Positions 24,267 through 35,170 of a DNA stretch of 64,000 bases are shown here, piece by piece. The stretch covers positions 1,612,001 through 1,676,000 of the forward strand of contig JAXHMA010000006.1 in assembly GCA_034521835.1 (NCBI GenBank), given 5' to 3'. The notes under the pieces are model-generated. The model had not been told where the DNA came from. It saw only the letters and a list, made by a program, of their open reading frames with translations, and did not search any database. Source of the stretch: JAMQKA01 sp034521835 (lineage in GTDB: Bacteria; Bacteroidota; Rhodothermia; Balneolales; Balneolaceae). Within the stretch, counting starts at the first letter, position 1. Each line of letters begins with the position of its first letter. The translations under genes were made by a program, and so were the position numbers.

Positions 24267-24797
24267 TTAGTTTTTCGAGATATCTTTGATGTAATTATTG
24301 ACCAGCTTGGTGTTTTTCTCTTCGTCCAGTTCAGAGTCAATAATAATGGAGGCAGATTTAACGGCCAGTCTTGCAACTTCATCACGAAGTTCAAGCATAG
24401 CGCGTTTCTTTTCCTGCTCAATTGCTTCACGTGCCTGCTCCAGCATCTGGTCAGCTTCTTCTTTTGCTTTTTCGATACGTTCGGAGCGAAGAATTTCCGC
24501 CTCTTCTATGGCCTGCTTGCGAATTTTCTGCGCTTTCTGTTCGGCTTCGCGAAGTGCCTTCTCATTATCTTTTGAGATTTTCTCCGCGCGCTCCAACGCT
24601 TTTTCAGCCGACTCAAGAGACTCCTTGATCCGGCTTTCGCGTTCGCTTAGGGCCTCCATAATCAACGGTACAGCATACTTTGCCATCACAACCAAGAAAA
24701 TGATGAGAGTGAGAGCTACCCAGATAGCAAACCCACTGCTAAAGTTGAGTATGGCGCTTCCGCCTTCGCTGCCTGCGGCTGCTATAACTAAGGACAT
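24267..24797 (-). CDS. atpF: ATP synthase Fo b subunit
   Basis: A 176-residue b subunit with one N-terminal membrane segment (FAIWVALTLIIFLVVMAKYA). A long charged coiled-coil follows (RESRIKESLESAEKALERAEKI and onward) and forms the stator stalk. Its length is normal. It lies 18 bases downstream of atpE and overlaps closely with atpH. Confidence 0.95.
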   Translation of the reverse strand: MSLVIAAAGSEGGSAILNFSSGFAIWVALTLIIFLVVMAKYAVPLIMEALSERESRIKESLESAEKALERAEKISKDNEKALREAEQKAQKIRKQAIEEAEILRSERIEKAKEEADQMLEQAREAIEQEKKRAMLELRDEVARLAVKSASIIIDSELDEEKNTKLVNNYIKDISKN

Positions 24798-24815
24798 GTG
24801 CTGTAGTTTTTAAGG

Positions 24816-25031
24816 TTACGCAAAAAATACAAGAAGAATACAAACAATAGCTGCAATAAGAGCAACACCCTCAATAAGAGCGGCGGTAAGAATCATTGCA
24901 CCACGAATGTCTCCTGAAGCTTCAGGCTGACGAGCAATACTTTCAACAGCACCTTTACCGATCATTCCGATACCGATACCAGCGCCAATAGCTGCGATTC
25001 CTGCTCCAATTCCTGCTGCTAATAAACCCAT
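24816..25031 (-). CDS. atpE: ATP synthase Fo c subunit
   Basis: A 71-residue two-helix proteolipid with the glycine-rich first helix (GAGIAAIGAGIGIGMIGKGA), the polar loop ARQPEASGDIR, and the ion-binding Glu in ALIEGVAL. The Pro/Gln residues of a sodium-binding site are not obvious, so proton coupling is likely. It is short for the family but complete. Confidence 0.95.
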   Translation of the reverse strand: MGLLAAGIGAGIAAIGAGIGIGMIGKGAVESIARQPEASGDIRGAMILTAALIEGVALIAAIVCILLVFFA

Positions 25032-25099
25032 AATTATATACCTGTTGTGTTTTGATTTAGATTGAAGTTGTAGTCATGAGTAAAAAAGATCGTAATTCC

Positions 25100-26141
25100 C
25101 TACGCGTGCATCTCTATCCCTTCCTTATGATGATGCTCTTCAGCGGCCATTCCAATAAACACGGCTGAGAGAAGGGCAAAAATGTATGCCTGCAAAATTC
25201 CAACAAATGCCTTCAATACATACAGTGCCACTGTAAGCGGAACAACCAATATGCTGGATCCGAACCCTATTACAGACCCAAAGAATTCTGCAAAAATAAA
25301 TATCAGGCCGAGAATACAGATAATCATAATTTTGCCCGAAAGCATATTCGCAAACAGACGAACGGCAAGCGCAAGCGGCTTGGTGAAGAGCCCGATGATC
25401 TCAATGGGCGTCAGGATAATGCGCATCAGGCCGGGTACGCCGGGAAACCAGAACACATGCTCCCAGTGATCTTTAGAGCCGTTCCATTGTGTGATAAAAA
25501 ACGTGAAAGCAGCAAGTACGCCGGTCACCGTAATATCAGCCGTAGCCGTTACACCCCAGGGCAACAGACCAAAAAGGTTCATGAAGGTTATGGAGACAAA
25601 TACGGCAAAAATATAAGGGACAAACTTCTCATATTTATCTTCGGGAATATTGTTTTTGGTGATCTCATCCCGTACAAATACAAATGTAATTTCGAAGAGG
25701 TTTTGAAACCAACCCCGCGGCTCGGTTTCCCGGCCTATCCCCTTACGATAGCGGCGAGCCATAGCTATGGTCATCCAGAGCGTTAGAACAATACCGAAAC
25801 CAGAAGTACATCAGGTGAGAAGTAATGGATAGATCGAGCGTAATTTCACTGCCATCAGCAGGAACCAGCGTATGATTTTCTTCAACAAAATTGCCCGACT
25901 CAACAGCAGCTTGCGTACTACTGTAGAAATGCCATTCTCCGTCAACCAATAAAATATGGGGCAGCTCAAGATGATACCCTGCAATATCCAGATAGTTATG
26001 ATCTTGAACTTTGCCAATAACATCGATGGGTATATCAGTCGCCTCTTCCTCGCTAGTTTGATCCTGAGTGGCATGAAGAGAGGAAGCAGCAAAAAGTAAA
26101 ATTAGTACAGTTAGCAGGGGGCGATTCAAGCTCCGTATCAT
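25100..26141 (-). CDS. atpB: ATP synthase Fo a subunit (one frameshift)
   Basis: The proton-channel subunit, about 347 residues with an extended N-terminus of Bacteroidota type. There is a signal-like segment (PLLTVLILLFAASSLHA) and an extracytoplasmic stretch of about 80 residues. The conserved helices follow, with the essential Arg in LALAVRLFANMLSG. An extra C near 25,797 (TTTCGG for TTTGG) splits the gene into two frames (26,141-25,743 and 25,774-25,100). Removing it joins LMYFWFGIVLTLW to MTIAMARRYR. Confidence 0.94.
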
Positions 26142-26534
26142 TTAAATTTCGTGTCGATTTTCCAGTACTTTATTAATGAAAATGATTTCGATTACAGAAA
26201 GGAAAATATAAGAAATAATGAAACTAATGGTAAATAAAATTTGGTCGATTTTTACCAGTGTTAAAACCAGTGCAAAGCAGATCAAAACCAGAATAAACCT
26301 AAGTGTAATAGAGACAAAGAATAAGGTTAGGAATTCATTCTGATTTTTCAGCTCAATCTTTTTGACGATCTGAAAATTACTGGCCACAAAAATTAAACTT
26401 AGCGCATATCCAGCGATTATACCGAGCGAGGATATAGTTGGTAAAAAGAAAAATGACAATGTAAGAACCAACAACCCAGCTCCCCCAATGGTCAGCATTT
26501 TTTTAAGGTAATTGTTAACGAGCGCTCGTGCCAA
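26142..26534 (-). CDS. Membrane protein in the AtpI position
   Basis: A 130-residue protein with four hydrophobic segments, directly upstream of atpB; its stop codon abuts the atpB start. Position and topology fit the AtpI/I-subunit role in c-ring assembly or Mg2+ supply. Sequence similarity is not decisive, so I leave the symbol empty. Confidence 0.65.
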   Translation of the reverse strand: MARALVNNYLKKMLTIGGAGLLVLTLSFFFLPTISSLGIIAGYALSLIFVASNFQIVKKIELKNQNEFLTLFFVSITLRFILVLICFALVLTLVKIDQILFTISFIISYIFLSVIEIIFINKVLENRHEI

Positions 26535-26546
26535 ATCTGCGGTAGA

Positions 26547-26753
26547 TCATTTTTGCTTATTTAGCCGGTCAGCTAACCGGTAGATAACCAGCATTACATT
26601 CACAATTCCCACAAAACACCCGGCTAGTATCAACCAGGGTGAGGTCTGAAAATAATCATCAAGCCAGTACCCCACCAGTATAGGAAGCAGGATGGCAGCT
26701 GCTATTTCAGCTCCCAGGGATATATATTGGGTATAGAGGTTGTTGTTCGCCAA
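26547..26753 (-). CDS. atpZ: AtpZ-like F0F1 ATPase accessory subunit
   Basis: A 68-residue protein with two membrane segments, LGAEIAAAILLPILVGYWLDD and LILAGCFVGIVNVMLVIY. This matches the short ATPase gene-1 family (PF09527). AtpZ/AtpI pairs are assembly factors of the Fo ring and have been linked to magnesium transport. It is transcribed just before the AtpI-position gene. Confidence 0.82.
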   Translation of the reverse strand: MANNNLYTQYISLGAEIAAAILLPILVGYWLDDYFQTSPWLILAGCFVGIVNVMLVIYRLADRLNKQK

Positions 26754-26761
26754 CCTGTCTA

Positions 26762-27220
26762 TTATCGTGTTTCTACAGCCTTAAGGGTGGATTCTTTGTA
26801 TGTGTTATCCTCAAAATTGATCGAAACCGGCCCGGATTGCTCACCCATACGGCAGACACCGTTTATCTGAGCTCCTTCTTCCACGAGCAGGTTTTTGGTG
26901 AAAATGTCACCATCTACCACGGCTGTTTTTCGGAGAATAAGTTTATTATTTACCCGTATTTCACCATTGAGCGTACCAGCTATATCGGCGTCCATTGCAC
27001 GAACATCCCCGTCAATTTTGCCAGTAGATGAGATGATCAGTTTACCTTTTGACTTTGCCTGTCCTTCCAGGGTTCCGGCAATTCGAACATCGTTTTTTGT
27101 TTTAAGGTTTCCCTTTAGGTGGGTCCCCTCGCTGATCATGTTGACGGAAGGCATATTTTTTCCGGATTCACTTTTCATTGTCGAAGCCGTTTTTTTGTTA
27201 TCTCCATTGCTGCTAAACAT
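26762..27220 (-). CDS. Bactofilin
   Basis: A 152-residue polymer-forming cytoskeletal protein. The core is a regular beta-helix of short repeats (GTHLKGNLKTKNDVRIAGTL, GQAKSKGKLIISSTGKIDG, DVRAMDADIAGTLNGEI), flanked by disordered ends. Bactofilins form filaments that organise cell-wall enzymes. The neighbouring M23 peptidase is a frequent partner. I use ATG 27,220, not the in-frame TTG at 27,229. Confidence 0.92.
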   Translation of the reverse strand: MFSSNGDNKKTASTMKSESGKNMPSVNMISEGTHLKGNLKTKNDVRIAGTLEGQAKSKGKLIISSTGKIDGDVRAMDADIAGTLNGEIRVNNKLILRKTAVVDGDIFTKNLLVEEGAQINGVCRMGEQSGPVSINFEDNTYKESTLKAVETR

Positions 27221-27259
27221 ATATAACAATATTTAATGCAATTAAAAGTATTTTTTTAT

Positions 27260-28125
27260 TTAGGAGTTGACAAGGTACATCAATGGATTTTGAGGTACAC
27301 CGTTTCTCCATATTTCTATATGAAGATGAGGGCCGGTGCTTAGCGTTCCCACATTTCCAACAGTTCCGATAATGTCGCCTTTCAGAACAATATCACCTAC
27401 ATCCTTCGACAGACTGGAAGCATGTTTGTAAATGCTTACGATCCCGTTCTCGTGCTGTATATGAATTACATACCGTAATTCATAGTCCAGTCATAGTTAA
27501 TAACGGTGCCGTCTGCCACAGCCTGAAACGTCGCCTGGTTTTTTGCTGCAATATCGATACCCAGGTGACCGCTTTCCTGATTGAAGCCCCTTGTTAAGGT
27601 TCCATGCACCGGGTATGGAGCTGGAAAGCTGGGACTTTTTTTTAGTATTCCAGAAAAGATAATCTCCCTCCTGGAAAAAGATTCATAAGCATTCACATCC
27701 GAAGATATTTCCGGAGACCAATTCTGCTGTTGTCCCTGGTCGGGGTACGAAGTCAGTGACAGTGCATTCTCAGTGATCTGAAAGGTCGTATCTTCTCCCT
27801 CCGACAACACCTGCTGTATTTTGTGGAGCTGCCGGTCGCGAGCACGGAGAGAATCCTGTAAAGATGATACTCTTTTTGATATTTCAATGACCGACTCTCG
27901 CAGCCTTTCATCTTGCTTGTCATACACAAGAGCGCCGAGGGGGGTAAACATTATAAGAATTAACAAAAAAGCCGCTAAGATTAACAAAGACAGGTAGAAA
28001 AGACCAAACAACTTAGATGGCCGAAATTCAAAACTATTGGAGCTTTCCGGCTGCTCATCGTCTAAAAGAATGACCGTGAGATATGTGCCACGGTTCCTGA
28101 ATAATTTTTTTATGAATTCAATCAT
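27260..28125 (-). CDS. M23-family (LytM) metallopeptidase, membrane-anchored (one frameshift)
   Basis: A cytoplasmic N-terminus of about 40 residues is followed by one membrane segment (LFYLSLLILAAFLLILIMF). Next come a periplasmic coiled-coil (residues about 75-115) and a C-terminal M23 domain. Zinc ligands are visible in SGHLGIDIA and, after the break, in GPHLHIEIW. A missing T near 27,470 stops the first frame. Restoring it joins MNYG to YVIHIQHENGIVSIYKHAS and extends the protein to 27,260, about 289 residues. Next to bactofilin it probably remodels peptidoglycan at filament sites. Confidence 0.92.
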
Positions 28126-28154
28126 AAATAATTAGTGATTTCAAGCCCTAGGCT

Positions 28155-28469
28155 TCAGGTGTCGGGCCCACGGTAATTAAACGGGATATCATAATCGTCG
28201 CCTGAAGAGATCTCCCCATTCTCACTTTCAAATTTACTAATATTATCTGCAAGTGCCTGCGAAAGCCGCTTTGCATGGTCAGGGGTAAGCACCATCCGCT
28301 TTACAACCTTGGCTTTAGGCATCCCGGGCATTACGGAGAGGAAATCCAGTATAAATTCTGAGCCTGAATGTGTAATCATCACCAAGTTGGAATAGGTGCC
28401 GGTGGCTTCCTCCTCAGGGATTTGAATCTCCATTTTACCTTGATTTAGATTTTTTGTTTGATCTGACAT
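28155..28469 (-). CDS. DUF3467 protein
   Basis: A 104-residue protein matching DUF3467: SNLVMITHSGSEFILDFLSVMPGMPKAKVVKR, then TPDHAKRLSQALADNI. The family is common in Bacteroidota and has no settled function. It lies 29 bases before the M23 gene and may start the transcription unit leading to the atp genes. Confidence 0.88.
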   Translation of the reverse strand: MSDQTKNLNQGKMEIQIPEEEATGTYSNLVMITHSGSEFILDFLSVMPGMPKAKVVKRMVLTPDHAKRLSQALADNISKFESENGEISSGDDYDIPFNYRGPDT

Positions 28470-28609
28470 GGTACTACTATTTACTGATAAATTAGTTTAA
28501 CACTGATTCCCGGTTATCGCCCGGTAATCACTGCTGTCTAAGTATACAAATTAGCGGAATGCTAAAATAATTGAAATGCAATCCCTTAATAGTGATCAGA
28601 CGCTCCTGC

Positions 28610-29597
28610 TTAGTCCAAAAGGCCTTTCTCCTTCATCCAGTCATTATTATAGATTTTTGATACATATTGCGATCCACCATCCGGTAGAATGATGACCATC
28701 AGATCATCTTCACTGAACTGGTTTTCGTTGATATACTCAAGCGCTCCATAAACAGCCGCTCCGCAGGATCCACCTACAAACAGCCCTTCTTCTCGTGCCA
28801 ACCGTCGTGTGGTAGTCAGCGCATTTTTATCATTCACCTGCACCACCTCATCCAGCAGGTCAAAATCCATATTCTTGGGAAGAATGTCCTCTCCGATCCC
28901 CTCAGTCAGGTACGAGTGTATAACGCTCTTGTCAAATTCACCGGTTTCAAAATAGTGCTTATACACTGAACCCACGCTATCTATACCTGCTACCTGGATC
29001 TCAGAATTCTGCTCTTTAAGGAATTTTGCAACACCCGAAATCGTCCCCCGGTGCCCATACCGGCTACATAATGCGTGATTTTTCCTTCGGTCTGCTCCCA
29101 AATTTCCGGCCCTGTCATCTCATAGTGAGCCCGGGTGTTACTCATATTATCATATTGGTTGGGATAAAAGGAGTTCGGGATCTCTTCATTTAGGCGTTTG
29201 GCAACTGAATAATAACTCTTGGGATCATCCGGCTCTACATCGGTAGGACACATTTTTAACCTCGGCTCCCAGCGCACGTAGCTTGTCGATTTTTTCTCTT
29301 TACTTTGCTTGTCCTGTGTGGTAAAAATACAATTATAGCCCTTGATTGCCGCTGCCAAGGCCAGCCCCATCCCCGTATTACCGGAAGTGCCTTCAATAAT
29401 AGTTCCACCGGGTTTTATCTTTCCCTCTTTTCTCTGCATCCTCGATCATTTTAATGGCAATACGATCTTTTATGCTTAATCCCGGATTAAAAAATTCAAC
29501 CTTCGTAAGTATCGTACCGGCTATTCCTTCCGCCAATTTGTTCAGTTTTACAAGAGGGGTGCTACCTATGGTTTCAGAGAATGGAATTAAAGTACAT
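28610..29597 (-). CDS. PLP-dependent cystathionine beta-synthase/cysteine synthase (frameshifts)
   Basis: Overlapping frames together read as one fold-type II PLP enzyme of about 328 residues. The PLP lysine is in VEFFNPGLSIKDRIAIKMIEDAEKRG, the phosphate loop is EGTSGNTGMGLA, and GMGTGG-TISGVAKFL follows. EFFNP...IEDAE and AHYEMTGPEIWEQ resemble cystathionine beta-synthase more than CysK. No C-terminal CBS regulatory domains follow. Indels near 29,570, 29,430, 29,270 and 29,035 break it. The start is ATG 29,597 (MYFNSIL). It acts in transsulfuration or cysteine synthesis. Confidence 0.87.
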
Positions 29598-29769
29598 ATG
29601 TGGAAACTAGTCAGTGAGCTGTGTTTTAATTTTCAGGAACCGAATATAGCAAAATTTACCCGTTCATCTCGAATATCAGTTTAATATTTATTTCAGATCG
29701 AATTTCCTGGATAGATTATATTTTTTACTTTCTAAATGAATAGAACATTAATACTGCAATACTTTTTAG

Positions 29770-30090
29770 ATGTTTATAGAACAGAAAAAACCAAAAGATT
29801 TTGACTGCGGTTATAACTTAGATCTGATGATTGCCGCCCTGCCTAGAATTGAAGATGATGAAGAGCGCCTTGAATATGCCAAACGTGCGGTGGGGCTTAT
29901 TAAACAGAGTCATCCCAGCTGGGTCGATGATGACGGCAAGAGCAAGGCAGCCTGGGAACATTTCTTTCATCTTGCAGAGTATGATCCCGAAGAGTACGAA
30001 ATCTACAACCCGTACGACTCCAGTAGCGACGATGACGCCCAGGTAAACTTGAAACTCATATCATACGTCATTACCTGCAGGCCGGATTAA
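29770..30090 (+). CDS. DUF4290-like protein
   Basis: A 106-residue acidic protein. The arrangement YNLDLMIAALPRIEDDEERLEYAKRAVGLIK, then SKAAWEHFFHLAEYD, then a YNPYD end resembles the N-terminal half of DUF4290 proteins (IEDREER, LWDHL, PY motifs). It is about half the usual length, so it may be truncated, frameshifted near its end, or a short variant. The assignment is tentative and no function is known. Confidence 0.6.
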   Translation: MFIEQKKPKDFDCGYNLDLMIAALPRIEDDEERLEYAKRAVGLIKQSHPSWVDDDGKSKAAWEHFFHLAEYDPEEYEIYNPYDSSSDDDAQVNLKLISYVITCRPD

Positions 30091-30297
30091 GATCGATCTA
30101 AAATTTACCATGAGGCTGCCAGACTTAATAACCAGACTTAATAAATTGTAACGTTAAAGTGGCAGTTTGGGACTCATTTTGAGGTGAAAAACAAATCTAC
30201 TTTAACGAGAAAAGCTCAGTAATCTTTCCAAATATCAACGGTTAGGAAGGAGACTAAACTAAGCCTGTTCTCAGGATATTAAATTAGAAGTACAGTC

Positions 30298-30849
30298 TTA
30301 ATTCACCGCTTTTAATCCGGAGCTCTTATTTCCTTTTCCATACTGATCTGCCTTCAATTTATATACCGGATTGTTGAGGTCAGGCTTTCCATTCTTTGAA
30401 GCTGAGGGCTTGACCTCCTTGGTAAATCCAAGCTTTTGCACCTGCTTTTCCCAGCCGTTGGCATAGTCAAACGCGGTGGTCATAACTTTCTGCATCTCAA
30501 GCTCTTCAAAACAATATCCAAGTGTTTGGCGCAGGGCATCAATTTTATATTGTGTAGTATTATAGTCTCTGTGGCCTACCTCACAATTCACACAACAGCT
30601 TTTGTTTTCTAAATCTATAGAATGAATATGTACAACCCCGATCAGCTTGTTACTATCAGTGAGATGTATTTCAAAAATATTGGCAGACCTGTTTTTATCA
30701 TCCAGCACTGATTTTACCTGTTGAATGAATGCTTTAAAGCTTTTTGCCTTCCCCCATTGCCCAGAGATAAAATAATCGCACTCCTGCTCATTATACCATT
30801 TATAGTGCAGAGCAAGATTTTTTTGATCGAATGGCCTGATTGTCACCAT
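30298..30849 (-). CDS. GNAT-family N-acetyltransferase
   Basis: A 183-residue protein of RimJ/RimL type: TIRPFDQKNLALHYKWYNEQE at the start, KLIGVVHIHSIDLENKSC in the core, and ALRQTLGYCFEELEMQKV. It ends with GWEKQVQKLGFTKE, the characteristic last helix and strand. The acetyl-CoA pyrophosphate loop is weak. The substrate is unknown. Monocistronic. Confidence 0.78.
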   Translation of the reverse strand: MVTIRPFDQKNLALHYKWYNEQECDYFISGQWGKAKSFKAFIQQVKSVLDDKNRSANIFEIHLTDSNKLIGVVHIHSIDLENKSCCVNCEVGHRDYNTTQYKIDALRQTLGYCFEELEMQKVMTTAFDYANGWEKQVQKLGFTKEVKPSASKNGKPDLNNPVYKLKADQYGKGNKSSGLKAVN

Positions 30850-31033
30850 ATGTTGTGCTGTCTTTTTGCCGTTAAATGTCCTAAAAGCTGATTCATTCCA
30901 GCTTATTTTCTAAAACTTAATGGTATTTTTCAACCTCCTGAGAAAATTAAAATGGTGGTTAAGTTATGGAATGTTCAATTTTCAATTTATATTGAAAGTA
31001 CTGAATGTCTAATTATCAGTATTTTGATCCCCT

Positions 31034-32516
31034 ATGAACGACCATACAATGAATGCCATCGATCAGCAATCGATCACCGGTTTTCTGGATCGAGAAGAGC
31101 TGATTGAGTTTCTTGAAGAACAAACGACACCTTCTTTACAGTCCGGCAAGATTCTTTCATTTACCTTTCCTGTTCCCCGGTTTGACCCCCTTGCCTGTCT
31201 CGAGATAATTTCAGAAAAGGATGATTTTAATTTTTACTGGGAGAAACCCGATCAAGATTTGGCACTTTCGGCCGGTGGGGAGTTAATTCGTATCAACAAA
31301 AGCGGCGGCAAACGCTTTCAGTAAAGTGGCGGATCAGGCTGACAGATAAATCTCCAGTCGAGCAGTTTTTCATTTATCAGGCATTCGCTTTCCGGCATCC
31401 ACTTTTTAGGGGGATTTTCTTTCTTTGACAACATTGAGAGTACATTGTGGAAACCATTTGGCTCCGCTGCATTTACTGTCCCCCGGTGGCTGCTAATACG
31501 CGATGGCAAGTTCGGGTTGCTAACCCTTACACTCCGCCTCCAAGAGCCTGTTTCCACGCCCGGCATTCTTAGTATATTGGATCAGAAGCTCCAGCAATTT
31601 GAAAAAATATTTGACTTGGAAGAAAAACTTGCCACCAGCAACAAAAGTGCTTCCTCTCATTATCATCCACAGGGAAAACCAGCCCCGGTTGACACTGAAT
31701 GGCTTCAAATTGTTGAGCAAGCACAGGCACTCATAGCCGAGCAAAAATTTGACAAGATTGTTTTGGCCCGTGAGGAAGTCCGCCATACGGAAGATCCGAT
31801 TATGCCTACCAAAGTGCTGAATACACTTCGAAACCAGTATCCCTCTTGCTACAACTTCCTGATCAGCAATAACGAAGGAGCAACATTCATAGGTTGTTCA
31901 CCTGAACGGCTGGTCTCTTTTCAAAGGAAAAGGCTTACCTGCTTACGGAAAGCCTGGCCGGCAGTATTTCTCGGGGAAAAACAGCTACAGAAGATGTTCA
32001 CCTGGAGAAGTATCTGCTCAACAGCAACAAAAACAGGAAAGAACACCAGTATGTGACCAAAGCGATCGAAAGCAGCCTGCGGCCTTTTACCAAGAAAATT
32101 GAACGTTCTTCTAAACCCGACATCAAAAAGCTGAAAAAATGTGCAGCATCTTTTTACGCCGGTTCTGGCATGGCTGAACGAGGACGCGAACCGTTTTTCT
32201 ATTCTCGAAAAATTACACCCTTACGCCGGCCGTAGGCGGTCATCCCCGCGATCAGGCCGTTCCGTATATAAAACAGCTGGAACAGTTTGACCGCGGCTGG
32301 TATGCAGGCCCCATAGGATGGTTTAACCTGAATGGCGGGGGAGAGTTTGCCGTTGCTATCCGCAGCAGCTTAATTGAGGGTAATTCCGCCCGTATATTTG
32401 CAGGTTGTGGTATTGTGGAGGATTCCGACCCGATCGCTGAATGGGAAGAAACGAACTTAAAGCTGATGCCAATTCTTTCGGCTCTGGAGCAAAATGAGAT
32501 CAGAAAAACAGAATAA
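31034..32516 (+). CDS. menF: Isochorismate synthase MenF (several frameshifts)
   Basis: First step of menaquinone synthesis, chorismate to isochorismate. The frame breaks near 31,320, 31,940 and 32,140. The segments together give a protein of about 490 residues with the chorismate-binding core: FDKIVLAREEV, GATFIGCSPERLVSF, then HPTPAVGGHP and RGWYAGPIGWFN, and the end IFAGCGIVEDSDPIAEWEETNLK. It starts the plus-strand block menF-D-H-B. Its last codons overlap the menD start (ATG 32,494). The breaks look like read errors because every catalytic block is intact. Confidence 0.92.
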
Positions 32517-34224
32517 AGCTTTTTTCTGGGCTACATCATTCATAAGAGAGCTTCACGCCTGTGGGATATCTCATCTGGTAATTTCACCTGGTTCTCGAAT
32601 CGGGCGCCGCTTTACCCTGGCCGCTTCTGTGCATCCGGCTACTCAAAACCCAGGTTGTCCTGGATGAGCGATCTGCCGCTTACATCGGTTTGGGAATAGC
32701 AAAAAGTAGCGGTAAACCGGCCGGATTGATCTGCACGTCAGGAACCGCTGCGGCAAATTACTTTCCAGCAATTGTAGAGGCTCGTCACTCGGGCGTTCCC
32801 ATGTTATTACTCACAGCCGATCGACCGCCGAACTTGCGCAACGTGGGAGCCTCACAGGCGATTAATCAAATCAAGCTTTACGGTGACTATCCTGTTTTTT
32901 TCCACGAAGCCGGCGAACCGGTTATTAAATCGAATGATATCAGGAGACTTGAAATCGCTGCATCGCAAGCGTATCATGCCGCAATTACTAAAAAGGGAGT
33001 GGCTCATGTCAATTTTCCTTTTCGGAAACCACTAGAGCCAGCGCCTGATTTCGTGAAGAAAATTGAGGAAGAAAATCAGGCCCACTTCGCCAATTCCCAA
33101 ATGCCGGGAACCCAGTTTTTTTCCGGGATCGAATCACAAAACTTGCCAAAAAAGTTAAAGCGCTTATTCGCGAAGCCTTCAAAGCCGGTCATCATTGATG
33201 GGCCGTCGGGTATAACTCGTCCAAATACCTCGGCCGTTGAATTGGCTGGTATTCTTCGAGCCCCGCTCCTTTCAGAATTCCCGTTATTTTCCTCTAACAA
33301 TTTGATCAGCAGTTTTGATGGATTTCTTAAAAGTCAAAAACAACGCAACAGGCTCAAGGCTGACCTGATCATCCGTTTTGGTCAACAGCCGGTGAGCAAA
33401 GCGATCCAGTTGTATTTGAACGACCATGCCGATGTACCCCACATTCATTTTGCCGAACTTGAAGAATGGCAGGATGAGACCCATTCGGTTACCCATCGAT
33501 TCAACTGGAATGGAAAGCCTGTAAAGTGGAATCTTAAACCGGCATCGATTGATCAAAAGTGGGTGGATTTATGGCAATCCACTGAACAAAGTTTTAATCA
33601 ACACAAAAAGAAAATAATAAATCGAAAATCAACACTTACAGATGGGGCTGTGTTTAACTGGCTTGGAAAGCGAATTCCCACTAGATGGAATGTCTTTTTG
33701 TCAAATTCTTTGCCGATGAGCTGGATGCTGTTTGCCGGTTCGCCGCAGCGGCGCACGTTCATAAATCGCGGTGCCAGCGGTATTGACGGGATAATATCCA
33801 CAGCAGTAGGAAGCCACGATTGCAAGTCAAAAACCGGGAATTTTATTTATTGGAGATTTGGCCACCCTCCACGACAGCAACGCCCTGCGTTAAGCTCAAA
33901 ATGCTTGATAATCCCCTCATTGTGGTAGTGCTCAACAACGGGGGAGGCAATATTTTCAGGATGCTGCCGATCCATCAACACAAAGAGCAGTACACCAGAT
34001 ATTTCGAAACACCGCAGCAAGCGAGCTTCGAACATCTTGCCAACATGCATTCGCTCCCCTACCGATCTATTAAAACCACGAAGCAACTGGGGGATCTTTC
34101 TCTACAAACAATTAGTTCGCCGGGCATCCACATCGTTGAGTGTAAAACCAACTCAGATGCTTCCATGCAACTGCGGAACGAGCTGGAATTTTACGGAACA
34201 AGACGCATTCGATGGAAAAAATAG
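32494..34224 (+). CDS. menD: MenD, SEPHCHC synthase (several frameshifts)
   Basis: A thiamine-diphosphate enzyme that joins isochorismate and 2-oxoglutarate. The start at 32,494 (MRSEKQNKAFFWATSFIREL) leads to ISHLVISPGSR, then after one extra C near 32,650 to VVLDERSAAYIGLGIAKSSGKPAGLICTSG. LLTADRPPNLRNVGASQAINQ is a clear MenD signature. The ThDP/Mg2+ region near 33,810-33,900 is broken by two or three indels, with GDLATLHDSNAL recoverable between frames. The end is LIVVVLNNGGGNIFRMLP. About 575 residues after correction. Confidence 0.92.
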
Positions 34225-35034
34225 TTAACGGGATAAACTACAACGTCTCAATTCACCAGCAGGACTCCTCCCCTCCCTGTCCTGCTTCTGCTACACGGTT
34301 TTATGGGAAGCGGCAAGGCGTTTAATCATTGATAAATTCGCTGTCTCAGTTTTGTAATCCTGTAACAGTAGATTTGCTGGGTCATGGTAAAACTGAAAAG
34401 CCTGGAAATGCAGACCGATTCTCACTTACCTGCCAACTGCAGGATCTGCATCAAATTATCTGTGAGTTACCTGCCTCTTCCCTATTTCTTCATGGGTATA
34501 GCATGGGCGGCCGACTGGCACTGCGTTTTGCACTGAAGCATGCCGGTCTGCTCAAGGGTCTAATTCTTGAAAGCACGAATTTTGGCCTGCCGACTAAAAA
34601 ACGAAAAAATGACCGCAAGAAGATCGATGAAAAACGAGCACGGCATATTGAAACTGATTTTCATGACTTCCTTGACAAATGGCAGCAAATGCCACTTTTT
34701 AACAGCGGGGTGGAAATACCCGTGGAGCTCAGTCAGCAATACCGTCAGATTCAAGTAGCCCAAGCCCCTGATGCCATGGCAAACAGCTTGCGTGGATTTG
34801 GTACCGCAAAGATGCCAGTCCGTGCATGAAAAGCTTCCTCAATTATCTGTGCCTGCACTACTACTTGCCGGGCAGCATGACAAAAAATGGAAAATTCTTT
34901 TAGAAATGGAGAAGCTAATCCCCCGGAATAAATTTCATATCATCAAGGATGCCGCTCACCGGGTGCATCTTGAAAATCCGGAAGCGTTTCTGGCAAAAGT
35001 CAAAGCCTTTGTACTTTGTGCATCACCCTGCTGA
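34212..35034 (+). CDS. menH: MenH-like alpha/beta hydrolase, SHCHC synthase (frameshifts)
   Basis: ATG 34,212 overlaps the menD end by 13 bases. After correction near 34,265 the frame shows LLLLHGFMGSGKAFNH, the oxyanion-hole region. FLHGYSMGGRLALRFAL carries the nucleophilic Ser, and the C-terminal AAHRVHLENPEAF carries the catalytic His. Further shifts lie near 34,325 and 34,800. About 270 residues, normal for MenH. It removes pyruvate from SEPHCHC. Position between menD and menB supports the assignment. Confidence 0.88.
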
Positions 35035-35170
35035 TTGAAAGTAAGTTCTGAGAAATTATTTTTATTTCGACTCAAATTTCAGATTGAAGGCTTATCTTCA
35101 GGGCTTACAATACTGAGGACTTAATTTTTAATAAACCATTTTAATTTTAAAAACGTAATTCGCCAGCACA

